A DNA stretch of 24,329 nucleotides, taken from positions 1-24,329 of IMG/VR virus record IMGVR_UViG_3300023175_001558; one strand, written 5' to 3'. Both the position numbers and the translations under genes were made by a program. The stretch is from a virus. The notes below the pieces were generated by a model. The model was not told the origin of the DNA and did no database searches. It worked only from the letters and a program-made list of their open reading frames with translations. Position 1 is the stretch's first letter; each line of letters starts with the position of its first letter. Below are positions 15,525-23,097 of this stretch, piece by piece.

Positions 15525-16598
15525 TTAGAACACCAAATTCACATATGCGTATCCATTAGCGTCGGCACCAGCAACTGCGGCAATTACGTCAATAGTAAAT
15601 GTGGTAGTTGGATTATTTCCATCTAATTGTACCTGATAGTTACCAGTTGGATATCTTAATTTAAATTTATTTGTAATATTATCACGGCCATAATAACTTA
15701 CAGATTTAGGCCATGTACCAAACGGGTGTGTTACGGTAATCTGATTACCAATTCTAGTTGCAGTCATATCACTTGGAACATCCAATACATCTTCCAAACT
15801 GCCATCAGCTTCAAAAGTAATACGCATTGATCTTGTAATTGCAGTGGTATCCCAACCAACTTCACTGACACCGCCAGTGCCTGTTGTTAGTACATATATT
15901 CTATCAAGTGTAGTTGGTGGATCAAGTGGAGTAACTTCCCCGTTTCTAACAACAAGTAATCCACCCTCTGCACTGACATTAAAATTAAAGTCAACATCAA
16001 ATATGATGTCAGAACCATTAATAGTAACGTTTAAGTTATTACCGCCAACAATACTGCGGAATTGTAAATCTTCACCAGTTTTGTTATCAAAGATACTTGT
16101 ACCCGTACCAATACTGGATACAGTGTTTACTTCACCATAACCTCTGAAAACAATCTCGTCATCTGTTTGTGTAATAGTTAAATTTTTACTGTCTGGATGT
16201 AATGAAATTGTACGGAAATTAAGAACATTGTCTACTGTTTCTTTATAAACTTCAGCACCAGTGCCAACATTGTCACCTGTGTTTAACAGTGTACCTCCAT
16301 TGGCAATACCAATAGTAATATCATTACCGTCAGTTGTGACTGTTAAGTTGTTGCCTGCTTTAATGCTTCTTAAATTTAATGTGCCGTCTGTTCTACCGCC
16401 ATAGACACTTGTACCAGTGCCTAATGAGCTCACGTCACTGAACACTGCATTTCCGCCCACACTCAACGTTCGTGCAACAAAAACACCTAGTGTAATGTCA
16501 AACTGTAATACCATATCTGCCTGCAATACAGCAGGATTGAAAGATATCATTGGTTGTGTCTGGGACGTTATTGTTGATGAACATGCAAATACTGCCAT
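15525..16598 (-). CDS. Fibre-like structural protein with three ~45-residue repeats, 357 aa
   Basis: After an N-terminal stretch (ISFNPAVLQADMVLQFDITL) come three tandem repeats of roughly 45 residues. Each follows the scheme GTG-x-x-V/I-Y/F ... L-x-F/L-R-S/T-I ... N-L-x-V/I-T ... I: SLGTGTSVYGG...LNLRSIKAGNNLTV, NVGTGAEVYKE...LNFRTISLHPDSKNLTI and SIGTGTSIFDN...LQFRSIVGGNNLNV. A C-terminal beta domain ends YAYVNLVF. The repeats form a beta-solenoid or fibre-shaft pattern common in phage tail proteins. AAAGG lies before the ATG, and a TATAAATA late box is 31 bases upstream; a 7-base inverted repeat (16597-16632) can pair the start codon region with the promoter region. Confidence 0.85.
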   Translation of the reverse strand: MAVFACSSTITSQTQPMISFNPAVLQADMVLQFDITLGVFVARTLSVGGNAVFSDVSSLGTGTSVYGGRTDGTLNLRSIKAGNNLTVTTDGNDITIGIANGGTLLNTGDNVGTGAEVYKETVDNVLNFRTISLHPDSKNLTITQTDDEIVFRGYGEVNTVSSIGTGTSIFDNKTGEDLQFRSIVGGNNLNVTINGSDIIFDVDFNFNVSAEGGLLVVRNGEVTPLDPPTTLDRIYVLTTGTGGVSEVGWDTTAITRSMRITFEADGSLEDVLDVPSDMTATRIGNQITVTHPFGTWPKSVSYYGRDNITNKFKLRYPTGNYQVQLDGNNPTTTFTIDVIAAVAGADANGYAYVNLVF

Positions 16599-16632
16599 AC
16601 TACAAATACCTTTATCGTTTAGTTAGTAGTAT
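16597..16632 (-). promoter_or_regulatory. Inverted repeat spanning late box and start codon of the 357-aa gene
   Basis: ATACTAC (16597-16603) and its complement GTAGTAT (16626-16632) flank the ribosome site of the 357-aa gene. The distal arm overlaps the late box at 16630-16637 and would be absent from, or cut in, a transcript started there. The arms are AT-rich and the loop is 22 bases, so the structure would be weak. Confidence 0.35.
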
Positions 16633-16637
16633 TTATA
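16630..16637 (-). promoter_or_regulatory. T4-type late promoter box (TATAAATA) for the 357-aa gene
   Basis: Exact TATAAATA on the minus strand, 31 bases before the ATG at 16598, just past the stop of the 134-aa gene. Confidence 0.75.
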
Positions 16638-16638
16638 C

Positions 16639-17043
16639 TCAGACGTTCAAAAGTATTTTGTCAATTCTGCCATGTTGTGCTTGGTCATATGCTTGTGCAT
16701 TTAAATATGTACGATCTACTCTTGCACGTAAGTACATGGTGTTTAATCTAAACGTAAATGCATCAGCACCAGTGTCACCTACAATGCCTGTTGGTGAACC
16801 AGGAAGTTGTGGATACTGTTTGTAAGTACTGCCACTAGTCAGATAAATTGGAAACCAATCATTGTCCTGTGGATCACTTACTAGTGTACCTTCAATATAT
16901 AATCTTCCTACAAAATCACTGAAGTTTACACTCACAGTGTGTAGGCCGTCAGTATTACCATAGTAAGCGTCTGCACGGATTTTGTCTCCAGTGTAGTTTA
17001 AACTGTCTTGATGTGTTAACATTGTATAACTGACGGTGCTCAT
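16639..17043 (-). CDS. Small virion structural protein, 134 aa
   Basis: A compact, beta-rich, aromatic protein (VSVNFSDFVGRLYIEGTLVSDPQDNDWFPIYLT) ending in TYLNAQAYDQAQHGRIDKI plus LLNV. The latter is a pattern I associate with small structural proteins of marine T4-like phages. No catalytic, membrane or signal features. The ribosome site AAGGAA lies inside the end of the 54-aa gene, whose stop is two bases upstream of this ATG, so the pair is coupled. It heads the series of fibre genes and may be a fibre adaptor or tail-associated protein; that is inference. Confidence 0.75.
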   Translation of the reverse strand: MSTVSYTMLTHQDSLNYTGDKIRADAYYGNTDGLHTVSVNFSDFVGRLYIEGTLVSDPQDNDWFPIYLTSGSTYKQYPQLPGSPTGIVGDTGADAFTFRLNTMYLRARVDRTYLNAQAYDQAQHGRIDKILLNV

Positions 17044-17045
17044 TT

Positions 17046-17210
17046 TTATTCCTTAATAATCTCTACAAGTGTACCTTCACCTGCTAATTCTTGAATTACA
17101 GCTTCAAGCTGAACTAGTGTATCCTGATCAATAATTTCATGATCTTCGTCACTATCCCTTAGCAGTTTACTGGCTTTAACCACAAACATTGTTTCTGCAA
17201 TTTTTGCCAT
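17046..17210 (-). CDS. Small protein of unknown function, 54 aa
   Basis: Reads MAKIAETMFVVKASKLLRDS, then an acidic DEDHEIID, a short helix (TLVQLEAVIQELAGEG) and TLVEIIKE. It is supported as a gene by a GGAGA ribosome site before the ATG, a late box 27 bases upstream, and close coupling (2 bases) to the 134-aa structural gene. It fills what would otherwise be a 190-base gap in a region with almost no gaps. I do not recognise the family. Confidence 0.8.
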   Translation of the reverse strand: MAKIAETMFVVKASKLLRDSDEDHEIIDQDTLVQLEAVIQELAGEGTLVEIIKE

Positions 17211-17224
17211 AGTAGTCTCCTATA

Positions 17225-17242
17225 AAATAACTATAGTTATTT
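17225..17242. repeat. Perfect 18-base palindrome at the end of the 260-aa gene
   Basis: AAATAACTATAGTTATTT is its own reverse complement. It overlaps the stop codon of the 260-aa gene and part of the late box at 17238-17245. It could be a protein-binding site or, on read-through RNA, a weak hairpin (7-base stem, TATA loop). AT-rich palindromes of this size can occur by chance. Confidence 0.4.
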
Positions 17243-18019
17243 ATCTGAATCTATTTCGTCCTGAGTTACTACTTCTAGCTCTTCCAGTGTCTTGTAGGGA
17301 GTCATGAGTTTAATTTGTAAATAATCAGTTTCATCTTTAAGATAAATTGTTACTCTATGCCAATCATAAAGCCGCCGCCAACCACTGGTTAATTGTCTAG
17401 ATATGTAACTTGCATATCGAGTCCTGCTGGTAGTGCCAGTAATATTGGCAGCAATCCTAAAATTATCACTCAGCCTATAACTATCTTCGTCCAGTGTTTT
17501 TAATATATCATATATGTGTTCAGCACCACCATCTACAATTTCAGTACTGCCAGGCCATATTATTTTATAACGATATTTTTTATAAAATAAATTATCTCTA
17601 ACCAAAATTTTACAATTGTTTTTCATTGTGTCACGCTGTACTTCGTTTGCAGGGCCGTGTACATCAATCAAAAACAATCTAAATCTTTTAATTAGCTTGA
17701 TTGCAATATCAGTATCGTTTAAGTAGACGTGAAATTTACTTTCACGCCTAAGTCTATAATCAATTTTATTACTATCCAAAAACTGTGTAATCTTTTTATG
17801 AACATTGCGAAGTTTGTTCATATCCTCACGGCGGTCTTCATTATTGGTTATAGAATAACCACCACCATGTCTAAATCCAAATAATGTCCATAACTGAATG
17901 TTATCAAATCCTAATCGCAATGAATAAGTTTTGAAAAATAGTTTTTCTGTATAAACATACGTGCACACATCACTGCATGCTTTTCTAACATCAGATATAG
18001 TTGATTTGGATTTGGTCAT
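17237..18019 (-). CDS. Basic protein of unknown function, 260 aa
   Basis: A strongly basic protein (many Lys, Arg, Tyr; for example FHVYLNDTDIAIKLIKRFRL, KNNCKILVRDNLFYKKYRYK, YASYISRQLTSGWRRLYDWH) with an acidic C-terminal tail. There is no membrane segment and no motif I recognise. The start is taken at the ATG at 18019 ([11 protein letters not shown]). The frame stays open further upstream, but that part lies inside clpA and looks like out-of-frame coding. It overlaps the last 29 bases of the ClpA gene, so it is co-translated with it. The charge would suit binding to nucleic acid, but that is not demonstrated. Confidence 0.8.
   Translation of the reverse strand: MTKSKSTISDVRKACSDVCTYVYTEKLFFKTYSLRLGFDNIQLWTLFGFRHGGGYSITNNEDRREDMNKLRNVHKKITQFLDSNKIDYRLRRESKFHVYLNDTDIAIKLIKRFRLFLIDVHGPANEVQRDTMKNNCKILVRDNLFYKKYRYKIIWPGSTEIVDGGAEHIYDILKTLDEDSYRLSDNFRIAANITGTTSRTRYASYISRQLTSGWRRLYDWHRVTIYLKDETDYLQIKLMTPYKTLEELEVVTQDEIDSDK
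17238..17245 (-). promoter_or_regulatory. T4-type late promoter box (GATAAATA) for the 54- and 134-aa genes
   Basis: GATAAATA on the minus strand, 27 bases before the ATG at 17210, overlapping the stop of the preceding gene and the palindrome at 17225-17242. Confidence 0.62.
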
Positions 18020-20216
18020 TTTGAATATCAATCTCAATTCTATTGTGTGTTGAATCACTAAACAACAGTTTACGTGCCAGTGGCTTTTTAATATTCTCAT
18101 TAATTTCACGAGCCATTGGTCTTGCACCCATTGTCTCATTAAATCCACGATCGCTTAACCAATTGGTAACTGCTGGTGTCCATGTAAGATCAATTTCACG
18201 ATCTTTAACCATGTACTTTAGTTCAGTCATAAACTTGTCAGTAACTTGATTAATGTGCCCACGGTCAAGTTTATTAAACTTAACAATAGCATCTAAACGG
18301 TTACGGAATTCAGGACTAAAGAAACTTTTAACTGCTTTGTCTTGTGCACCGTCATGTTTTCCGCCACCAAAGCCAATAACATTCTTTTCACTGTCTGCCG
18401 CACCTAAGTTACTGGTCAAGATAACAACTGCGTTACGTGCACTTACACTTTTACCATCACTACTGGTAACCATACCGTTGTCCATTACTTGTAACATAAC
18501 GTTCAATACATCAGGGTGTGCCTTTTCAACTTCATCCAATAGCAATACACAATTTGGTGTTTTTTCCAATTCGTTAATCAATTGTCCACTACCAGTTTTA
18601 CCATCACCATGTCCTACATAGCCTGGAGGTGCGCCAATCAACTTAGCAACTGTATGACGTTCTTGATACTCACTCATATCAAAGCGTACCAAGTTCATGT
18701 TTAACAACTCACTAATTGCTTTTGCTGTTTCAGTTTTACCAACACCTGTTGGTCCAGTAAACAAATATGTACCTACTGGCTTGTCTTTAGATTTAAGTCC
18801 TGCTTTACTGATGTATACAGCGTCTGCCAATAAGTCAATTGCTTGGTCCTGTCCAAACACACGCTCACGTAGTTTTTCTTCAATGTTAATCATTTGTGTT
18901 TCACGGCGCTTAACATTAACAACTGTGTCCAGTGGAATACGTGCCATTTTACTGATCTCATATTTGATAAGTTCATCAGTAATAGTAATAATACGCTCTT
19001 CTGGTTTACGTGTACGTTGACGAGCAAATGCACTATCAATAACATCAAATGCCTTGTCTGGCAGTTTCTTGTCATGCAAGTATTGTACACTTAAATCAAC
19101 TGCGGCATTGATTGCTTCTGGTGTAATTTGCATCTCATGGTAAATTTCATAAGCACTTACACTCTGCTTGACAATTTCTTTTGCTTCACTTGGTGTTGGT
19201 TCAGGAACATCAATCTTATAAAAACGGCGAGCTAGTGCACGGTCTTTCTCAAACTTTTCACGATATTCTTCATATGTTGTACTACCAATACAGCGTAGTC
19301 GACCTTTTTGCAGTGCTGGCTTTAACAAGTTAGCAACATCCATTGCGCCTTGTCCAGCATTACCTGCACCCATAATCATATGGATTTCATCAATAAACAG
19401 GATAGCATCATCACGTTTATCCAGTACATCCAGGATCTCTTTCATACGCTCTTCAAAATCACCACGGTACTTTGTGCCTGCCAATAGTGCACCAATATCC
19501 AAACTATAAACTGTATGTGATGCAATAGTGTCAGGTACATCTTCATGTACAATACGGTATGCCAGACCTTCTGCAATAGCAGTTTTACCTACACCAGCAT
19601 CGCCTACTAGTACAACATTGTTCTTTTTACGGCGGGCAAGTGTTTGTACTAATTGATCTACTTCTTGCTCTCTGCCAATTAACTTGTCTAGTTTGTGCTT
19701 TTTTGCTTCTTGATTTAAATTAACTGTGTATTTTCGCAGAACTTGGTCGCCAGTATTGCTACCTTGTTTTGCCATTTGTTCGTATTCTTTTTCCAATGCG
19801 CTTAAATATTCTAAAATAATTTCTCTAGTTACACCATTCATTTCGCAGATAAACACTGCTTGGCTATTCTTTTCTGCTAGTACACTCAACAACAAGTCAA
19901 TTGGATTAAGTGTCTGTCTGCCATGAAATAATGCCTGTGTAATTGCACGATTAAAAACTCGTTCCAGTGTAGTAGTCTTTCTTGGACGTAAACCGTCCTC
20001 GTCTACTTTAATACTGTCAAGCTCAGTTGCAACATATGCGTGAGCATGGTCAAGAATATCAATAGGGTTGCCATCAATCTCTTTTACTAATTCAATAATA
20101 TCATCATCTTCAAATAACACACATAAAATGTGCTCTAGGGTAACATATTCATGAGCATGCATCTCAGCAATTTTAAATGCTTTAGATACCATTAACTCAA
20201 TGTGTTCATTTGCCAT
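17991..20216 (-). CDS. clpA: ClpA-type AAA+ unfoldase, 741 aa
   Basis: ClpA unfolds proteins and feeds them to the ClpP peptidase. All parts are present: a Clp N-domain (1-145, double repeat [10 protein letters not shown] / [10 protein letters not shown]); first AAA+ module with Walker A GDAGVGKT (205-212), pore loop GTKYRG (Tyr250) and Walker B LFIDE (273-277); second module with Walker A GPTGVGKT (488-495), pore loop GYVG (Tyr533), Walker B LLLDE (558-562) and sensor-2 GARP (697-700). No ClpB-type middle coiled coil is present. An IGF tripeptide at 614-616, at the position of the E. coli ClpA IGL loop, implies docking to ClpP. Length is close to E. coli ClpA (758 aa). RBS AGAGG before the ATG; 13 bases after dnaJ. 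No clpP is seen in this window, so it would use the host's or one elsewhere in the phage genome. Confidence 0.95.
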   Translation of the reverse strand: MANEHIELMVSKAFKIAEMHAHEYVTLEHILCVLFEDDDIIELVKEIDGNPIDILDHAHAYVATELDSIKVDEDGLRPRKTTTLERVFNRAITQALFHGRQTLNPIDLLLSVLAEKNSQAVFICEMNGVTREIILEYLSALEKEYEQMAKQGSNTGDQVLRKYTVNLNQEAKKHKLDKLIGREQEVDQLVQTLARRKKNNVVLVGDAGVGKTAIAEGLAYRIVHEDVPDTIASHTVYSLDIGALLAGTKYRGDFEERMKEILDVLDKRDDAILFIDEIHMIMGAGNAGQGAMDVANLLKPALQKGRLRCIGSTTYEEYREKFEKDRALARRFYKIDVPEPTPSEAKEIVKQSVSAYEIYHEMQITPEAINAAVDLSVQYLHDKKLPDKAFDVIDSAFARQRTRKPEERIITITDELIKYEISKMARIPLDTVVNVKRRETQMINIEEKLRERVFGQDQAIDLLADAVYISKAGLKSKDKPVGTYLFTGPTGVGKTETAKAISELLNMNLVRFDMSEYQERHTVAKLIGAPPGYVGHGDGKTGSGQLINELEKTPNCVLLLDEVEKAHPDVLNVMLQVMDNGMVTSSDGKSVSARNAVVILTSNLGAADSEKNVIGFGGGKHDGAQDKAVKSFFSPEFRNRLDAIVKFNKLDRGHINQVTDKFMTELKYMVKDREIDLTWTPAVTNWLSDRGFNETMGARPMAREINENIKKPLARKLLFSDSTHNRIEIDIQNDQIQINYI

Positions 20217-20229
20217 TAAATTTTTCCTC

Positions 20230-21015
20230 TTATAGGTCTTTTATTTTTGTATCAGGATCCGTGCTAGCAGGAATACTCACATTGATCTGTATAATAAGAT
20301 CGCCTGTTTTACGTGTTCCATATATTGGGAAGCCAGCTTCTGGGATTCTTAACTTTGTTCCTGGCTGTGTACCTGGTTTTATTTTAACACTATATTTCTT
20401 TTTGTCAATACCTGACACTTCAATAGTATTACCAAGTATTGCATCTTTTACGAATATAGTTTCTTTAACTAAACAGTTGTTGTCTATGCGTGTGTATATA
20501 GGGTGCTTTTGCTCTAAAACAGTAACATATAAGTCGCCTGGAGGAAGTTGTTGATTTGTATCATCACCACATCTACTAAACTTAATTTTACTTCCGTTTG
20601 GTACCCCTGCAGGTATCTGAATATTCACTGTTTTTGTTTTGCTTCTGCTAATGTGTATTGTTATGTCTTTATTTACACCAGAAAGTAATTCTTCTAGCGA
20701 AATATTATACGTAATTGTAATATCCTTGTTCTTAGGTTGTCTAAAATTAAAATTGAATTGATTATCAAACTGACTGAATATATCATTCATATTCATATCA
20801 TTGAATGGATTACCGCCTGACTGTTGTGGCTGCTCAAAACTTTGTCTACTATCCTTGTCTTTTATCTGATCATATGCAGCATTTACTTGCTTAAACTTAT
20901 CCTGATCACCGCCGCGGTCTGGATGGTGTTGTTTAGCTAATTTACGATATGCTTGCTTAATTTCTTCGTCACTGGAGTTACGATTAACACCCAGGACACG
21001 ATAAGGATCAGTCAT
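20230..21015 (-). CDS. dnaJ: DnaJ/CbpA-type (class II J-domain) co-chaperone, 261 aa
   Basis: A J-domain at residues 3-62 has the essential HPD (31-33, in KQHHPDRGGD) that stimulates Hsp70 ATPase. A Gly/Phe/Asn/Gln-rich linker follows (about 64-95, with NQFNFNFRQP). Two C-terminal client-binding beta domains come next, including IQIPAGVPNGSKIKFSRCGD and VKIKPGTQPGTKLRIPEAGF. The Cys-rich zinc-finger region of class I DnaJ is missing, so it is a CbpA/DnaJ class II protein. It overlaps the o-spanin stop by 8 bases and precedes clpA by 13 bases. With ClpA it forms a phage-encoded protein-quality set; it would work with the host DnaK, since no hsp70 is in this window. Confidence 0.95.
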   Translation of the reverse strand: MTDPYRVLGVNRNSSDEEIKQAYRKLAKQHHPDRGGDQDKFKQVNAAYDQIKDKDSRQSFEQPQQSGGNPFNDMNMNDIFSQFDNQFNFNFRQPKNKDITITYNISLEELLSGVNKDITIHISRSKTKTVNIQIPAGVPNGSKIKFSRCGDDTNQQLPPGDLYVTVLEQKHPIYTRIDNNCLVKETIFVKDAILGNTIEVSGIDKKKYSVKIKPGTQPGTKLRIPEAGFPIYGTRKTGDLIIQINVSIPASTDPDTKIKDL

Positions 21016-21406
21016 TTAAACTATTATTATGCTCGTTAATTACACGTTCAGATTGTTTATAGTAGTTTTCATATGCAACAATCATAGCCTGTTGTTGCTG
21101 TACAAGTGCACGGATGTCACTAAAGTTTAAACCAAGATCACCATATCCATCGCCAGTGAGTGCATACAGTGCAAATGCCTGACCCCTGGAATCAAGCTCT
21201 GCCATTACTTCATCTACATTGTCACTGTTGATAACAATCCACTCAACCTTGCGCATGTTAAGTTCATCAACAGGAGGTAGTGTTAAATTTGGCTTATTGA
21301 TTGGCTTTGCACTAATCTCAATCGGTGCTATCTGGGGTTGCGAGCAAGCCGCGAGCCCTATAATCATCGTAAAGCCAAGGACACTCTTTGTTAAAAGCCT
21401 CGCCAT
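21008..21406 (-). CDS. Outer-membrane lipoprotein spanin (o-spanin, Rz1-like), 132 aa
   Basis: A lipoprotein signal sequence, MARLLTKSVLGFTMIIGLAAC, ends in the lipobox LAAC with Cys21 as the expected lipidated residue. The mature protein has a short Pro-containing region (KPINKPNLTLPPVDELN) and helical periplasmic segments. The gene starts inside the i-spanin gene in another frame, the embedded or overlapping arrangement typical of Rz/Rz1. Together they would fuse inner and outer membranes at the last step of lysis. The start at 21406 has AAAGGAA upstream and gives a normal signal peptide; an in-frame ATG at 21430 (8 residues longer, GGAG upstream) is an alternative. Confidence 0.82.
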   Translation of the reverse strand: MARLLTKSVLGFTMIIGLAACSQPQIAPIEISAKPINKPNLTLPPVDELNMRKVEWIVINSDNVDEVMAELDSRGQAFALYALTGDGYGDLGLNFSDIRALVQQQQAMIVAYENYYKQSERVINEHNNSLND

Positions 21407-21812
21407 TTTCAGCGTTCCTTTCTTTGTCATTTAGTTCCGCTCCACTTAGTAGTTCAAAACATCTACCAGCATTTTCAGTTCCACGATTGACTGCACGTTC
21501 TATTGCATCTGGATTTGCAATAGCAGCCGCAGTTAAATCTAAACGTTCTAGTTTATCAGCCAGTAACTGATTTTGTCTTCTTATACTTGTATATGCAGCA
21601 TTAAGACTGTCTAGCTCTTGTGTTTGTGCCGCATAGCTGGCTTGTAAACTTTCAAGAGCAGCTTCATTTGTCTCAACTGCTGTCTCCAGTTTAGCATTAT
21701 TTTCAGTTAATGTCATTATTTTTTTCTGACTATCTTGATAATACCAATAGGCACCATACCCTGCTCCGCCAAGCAGACCTAAAATAATCAAAAATGCATA
21801 GACTCTAATCAT
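21318..21812 (-). CDS. Inner-membrane spanin (i-spanin, Rz-like), 164 aa
   Basis: A single N-terminal membrane segment (VYAFLIILGLLGGAGYGAYW, about residues 4-24) is followed by a long coiled-coil stretch (about 33-95, with heptad-like AKLETAVETNEAALESLQAS and DSLNAAYTSIRRQNQLLADK). A periplasmic end holds two Cys (RCFELL, KECPWLY). This layout and the partly embedded lipoprotein gene match Rz-type i-spanins. The ATG overlaps the IF-1 stop codon (TAATG), so it is translationally coupled to infA. Its C-terminal ~30 codons overlap the o-spanin gene. Confidence 0.85.
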   Translation of the reverse strand: MIRVYAFLIILGLLGGAGYGAYWYYQDSQKKIMTLTENNAKLETAVETNEAALESLQASYAAQTQELDSLNAAYTSIRRQNQLLADKLERLDLTAAAIANPDAIERAVNRGTENAGRCFELLSGAELNDKERNAENGEAFNKECPWLYDDYRARGLLATPDSTD

Positions 21813-22030
21813 TACTTGTGCCTATAAACAATACGGCCCTTGGACAAATCATATGGAGACATTTCTACGTCAACAGTATCACCTAAAAGTATATTGATAT
21901 TAAACTTTCTGATCTTACCACTGATTAATCCAATAATATTGTGACCGTTCTCCAGTTCTATTTTAAATGTTGCATTAGGCAAGCACTCTATTACTTTGCC
22001 TGCAAACGTAAAAGTTTCTTCTTTAGCCAT
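21812..22030 (-). CDS. infA: Translation initiation factor IF-1, 72 aa
   Basis: The protein aligns along its whole length with bacterial IF-1, an S1-like OB-fold that binds the ribosomal A site of the 30S subunit. It shows the usual MAKEE start, [14 protein letters not shown], a [18 protein letters not shown] core and the [15 protein letters not shown] ending; length 72 is exactly that of E. coli IF-1. No conserved block is missing. It overlaps its neighbours on both sides by one base (TAATG at each end), so it is locked into an operon with an unknown 174-aa protein and the i-spanin and depends on coupling, as no clear ribosome site precedes it. A phage IF-1 might bias initiation toward late phage mRNA; that is inference. 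Confidence 0.95.
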   Translation of the reverse strand: MAKEETFTFAGKVIECLPNATFKIELENGHNIIGLISGKIRKFNINILLGDTVDVEMSPYDLSKGRIVYRHK

Positions 22031-22554
22031 TAATACTTAACCAAAAATTCCATTCTTTCTTTAATCTGGTCTTCTGGTTGGCGATTGAATCTTTTTCTGT
22101 AATCTTCCGGTGTACTCATAATAAATTTATTGAAGTTATCTTTATTGAAAACTTGATCGCCTTCCATTTTATAACCTGTAAATTTCCATTCACCTTTGTC
22201 ACTAGTAATACGATTGATGCTGTTTAGCATATCTCTAATTTTTTTGTATAAGTCTTTATCTCTGCTAAATTCTATAAAAACTTTATATTCACCGTCATTA
22301 TTTGGTGCGCCACTTATTTCTACATCCAAATGATCTAGTGCACCAGTTTCAATAAAGTTACTTAAATCTTTTGCTGGCTGCTCGTAACTAACTGTAATTG
22401 CAACTACACAAACGTTTTCTTCTCTATCTACTTTTGGTTTATATTGGTCTATACTTACTGTGCCCAGTACCAGACCCTGCATCTCTTCATAACTGAGACC
22501 TTCAAATATATTACTGACTGGATACATCATCACTCTTGGCTTCCTCTGCGTCAT
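22030..22554 (-). CDS. Protein of unknown function, 174 aa
   Basis: A soluble alpha/beta protein I do not recognise, with [20 protein letters not shown] and [20 protein letters not shown] segments and a basic-acidic C-terminus ([19 protein letters not shown]). The start at 22554 has GAGG upstream; in-frame ATGs at 22530 and 22527 ([11 protein letters not shown]) with AGAGGAAG upstream are equally possible. It overlaps the end of the 175-aa gene and shares TAATG with infA. Position suggests joint expression with the lysis and proteostasis genes; no function can be given. Confidence 0.78.
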   Translation of the reverse strand: MTQRKPRVMMYPVSNIFEGLSYEEMQGLVLGTVSIDQYKPKVDREENVCVVAITVSYEQPAKDLSNFIETGALDHLDVEISGAPNNDGEYKVFIEFSRDKDLYKKIRDMLNSINRITSDKGEWKFTGYKMEGDQVFNKDNFNKFIMSTPEDYRKRFNRQPEDQIKERMEFLVKY

Positions 22555-23038
22555 CTAAGCCCTCATTATAGGCATCATCAACATCGCTCATATCAATTTC
22601 AACACCGTTAACATTAATCTTTTCACTTTTAAATTCATCTACAAAGTGACGTGGCATTGCAATTTTAACTAACCAAACATCTGTTTTAACCTTTTTAGGC
22701 TTACGTTCGCCTTTATCATTGGTCTCTAAATCATCAGGTGTTTTAATGTCCATGTTTGTAATATATTTCTCTTTCTGGAAATATACATAACAGCCGTGCT
22801 TTGTTAAACGTAGAGCACCCTCTGGGTCAGGCATCATTTTATGTGGATACATCAGTGTAACTTCAATCCAATAACGACTGATGTCAGGACCAGCAACTAC
22901 TTCTCCTACCATCCAATTTTTATATGCATATAGATGCAGTTGATCTAGTACGCCTTCAAACTCTAGTAGCATATCTAGGGCAGTGTTGCCGTCATAAACA
23001 CTAGCAATTGTGTCTTTAATTTGTTGTGTATCAATCAT
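22511..23038 (-). CDS. Protein of unknown function, 175 aa
   Basis: A soluble alpha/beta protein with a long acidic C-terminal tail ([20 protein letters not shown]). Segments such as DISRYWIEVTLMYPHKMMPD and HGCYVYFQKEKYI suggest a beta-rich core. It is the first gene of the minus-strand operon, downstream of both a sigma70-like promoter (23098-23126) and a late box (23068-23075), so it may be expressed early and late. The ribosome site before the ATG is poor. I do not recognise the family. Confidence 0.8.
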   Translation of the reverse strand: MIDTQQIKDTIASVYDGNTALDMLLEFEGVLDQLHLYAYKNWMVGEVVAGPDISRYWIEVTLMYPHKMMPDPEGALRLTKHGCYVYFQKEKYITNMDIKTPDDLETNDKGERKPKKVKTDVWLVKIAMPRHFVDEFKSEKINVNGVEIDMSDVDDAYNEGLDDAEEAKSDDVSSQ

Positions 23039-23067
23039 ATAATTATACCTGGGCTGTTTTATAACAG

Positions 23068-23075
23068 TATTTATA
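23068..23075 (-). promoter_or_regulatory. T4-type late promoter box (TATAAATA) for the 175-aa to clpA operon
   Basis: Exact TATAAATA on the minus strand, 29 bases before the ATG at 23038. It lies downstream of the sigma70-like promoter, giving a tandem early/late arrangement. Confidence 0.75.
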
Positions 23076-23097
23076 CTTTTTACAGAATTTATGATTT

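Noticed and set aside
18020-18148. A longer start for the 260-aa protein inside clpA
   Set aside because: The upstream residues are out-of-frame clpA sequence; the ATG at 18019 gives a normal short overlap.
17991-20216. ClpB rather than ClpA
   Set aside because: There is no middle coiled-coil domain between the two AAA+ modules, and an IGF loop is present.
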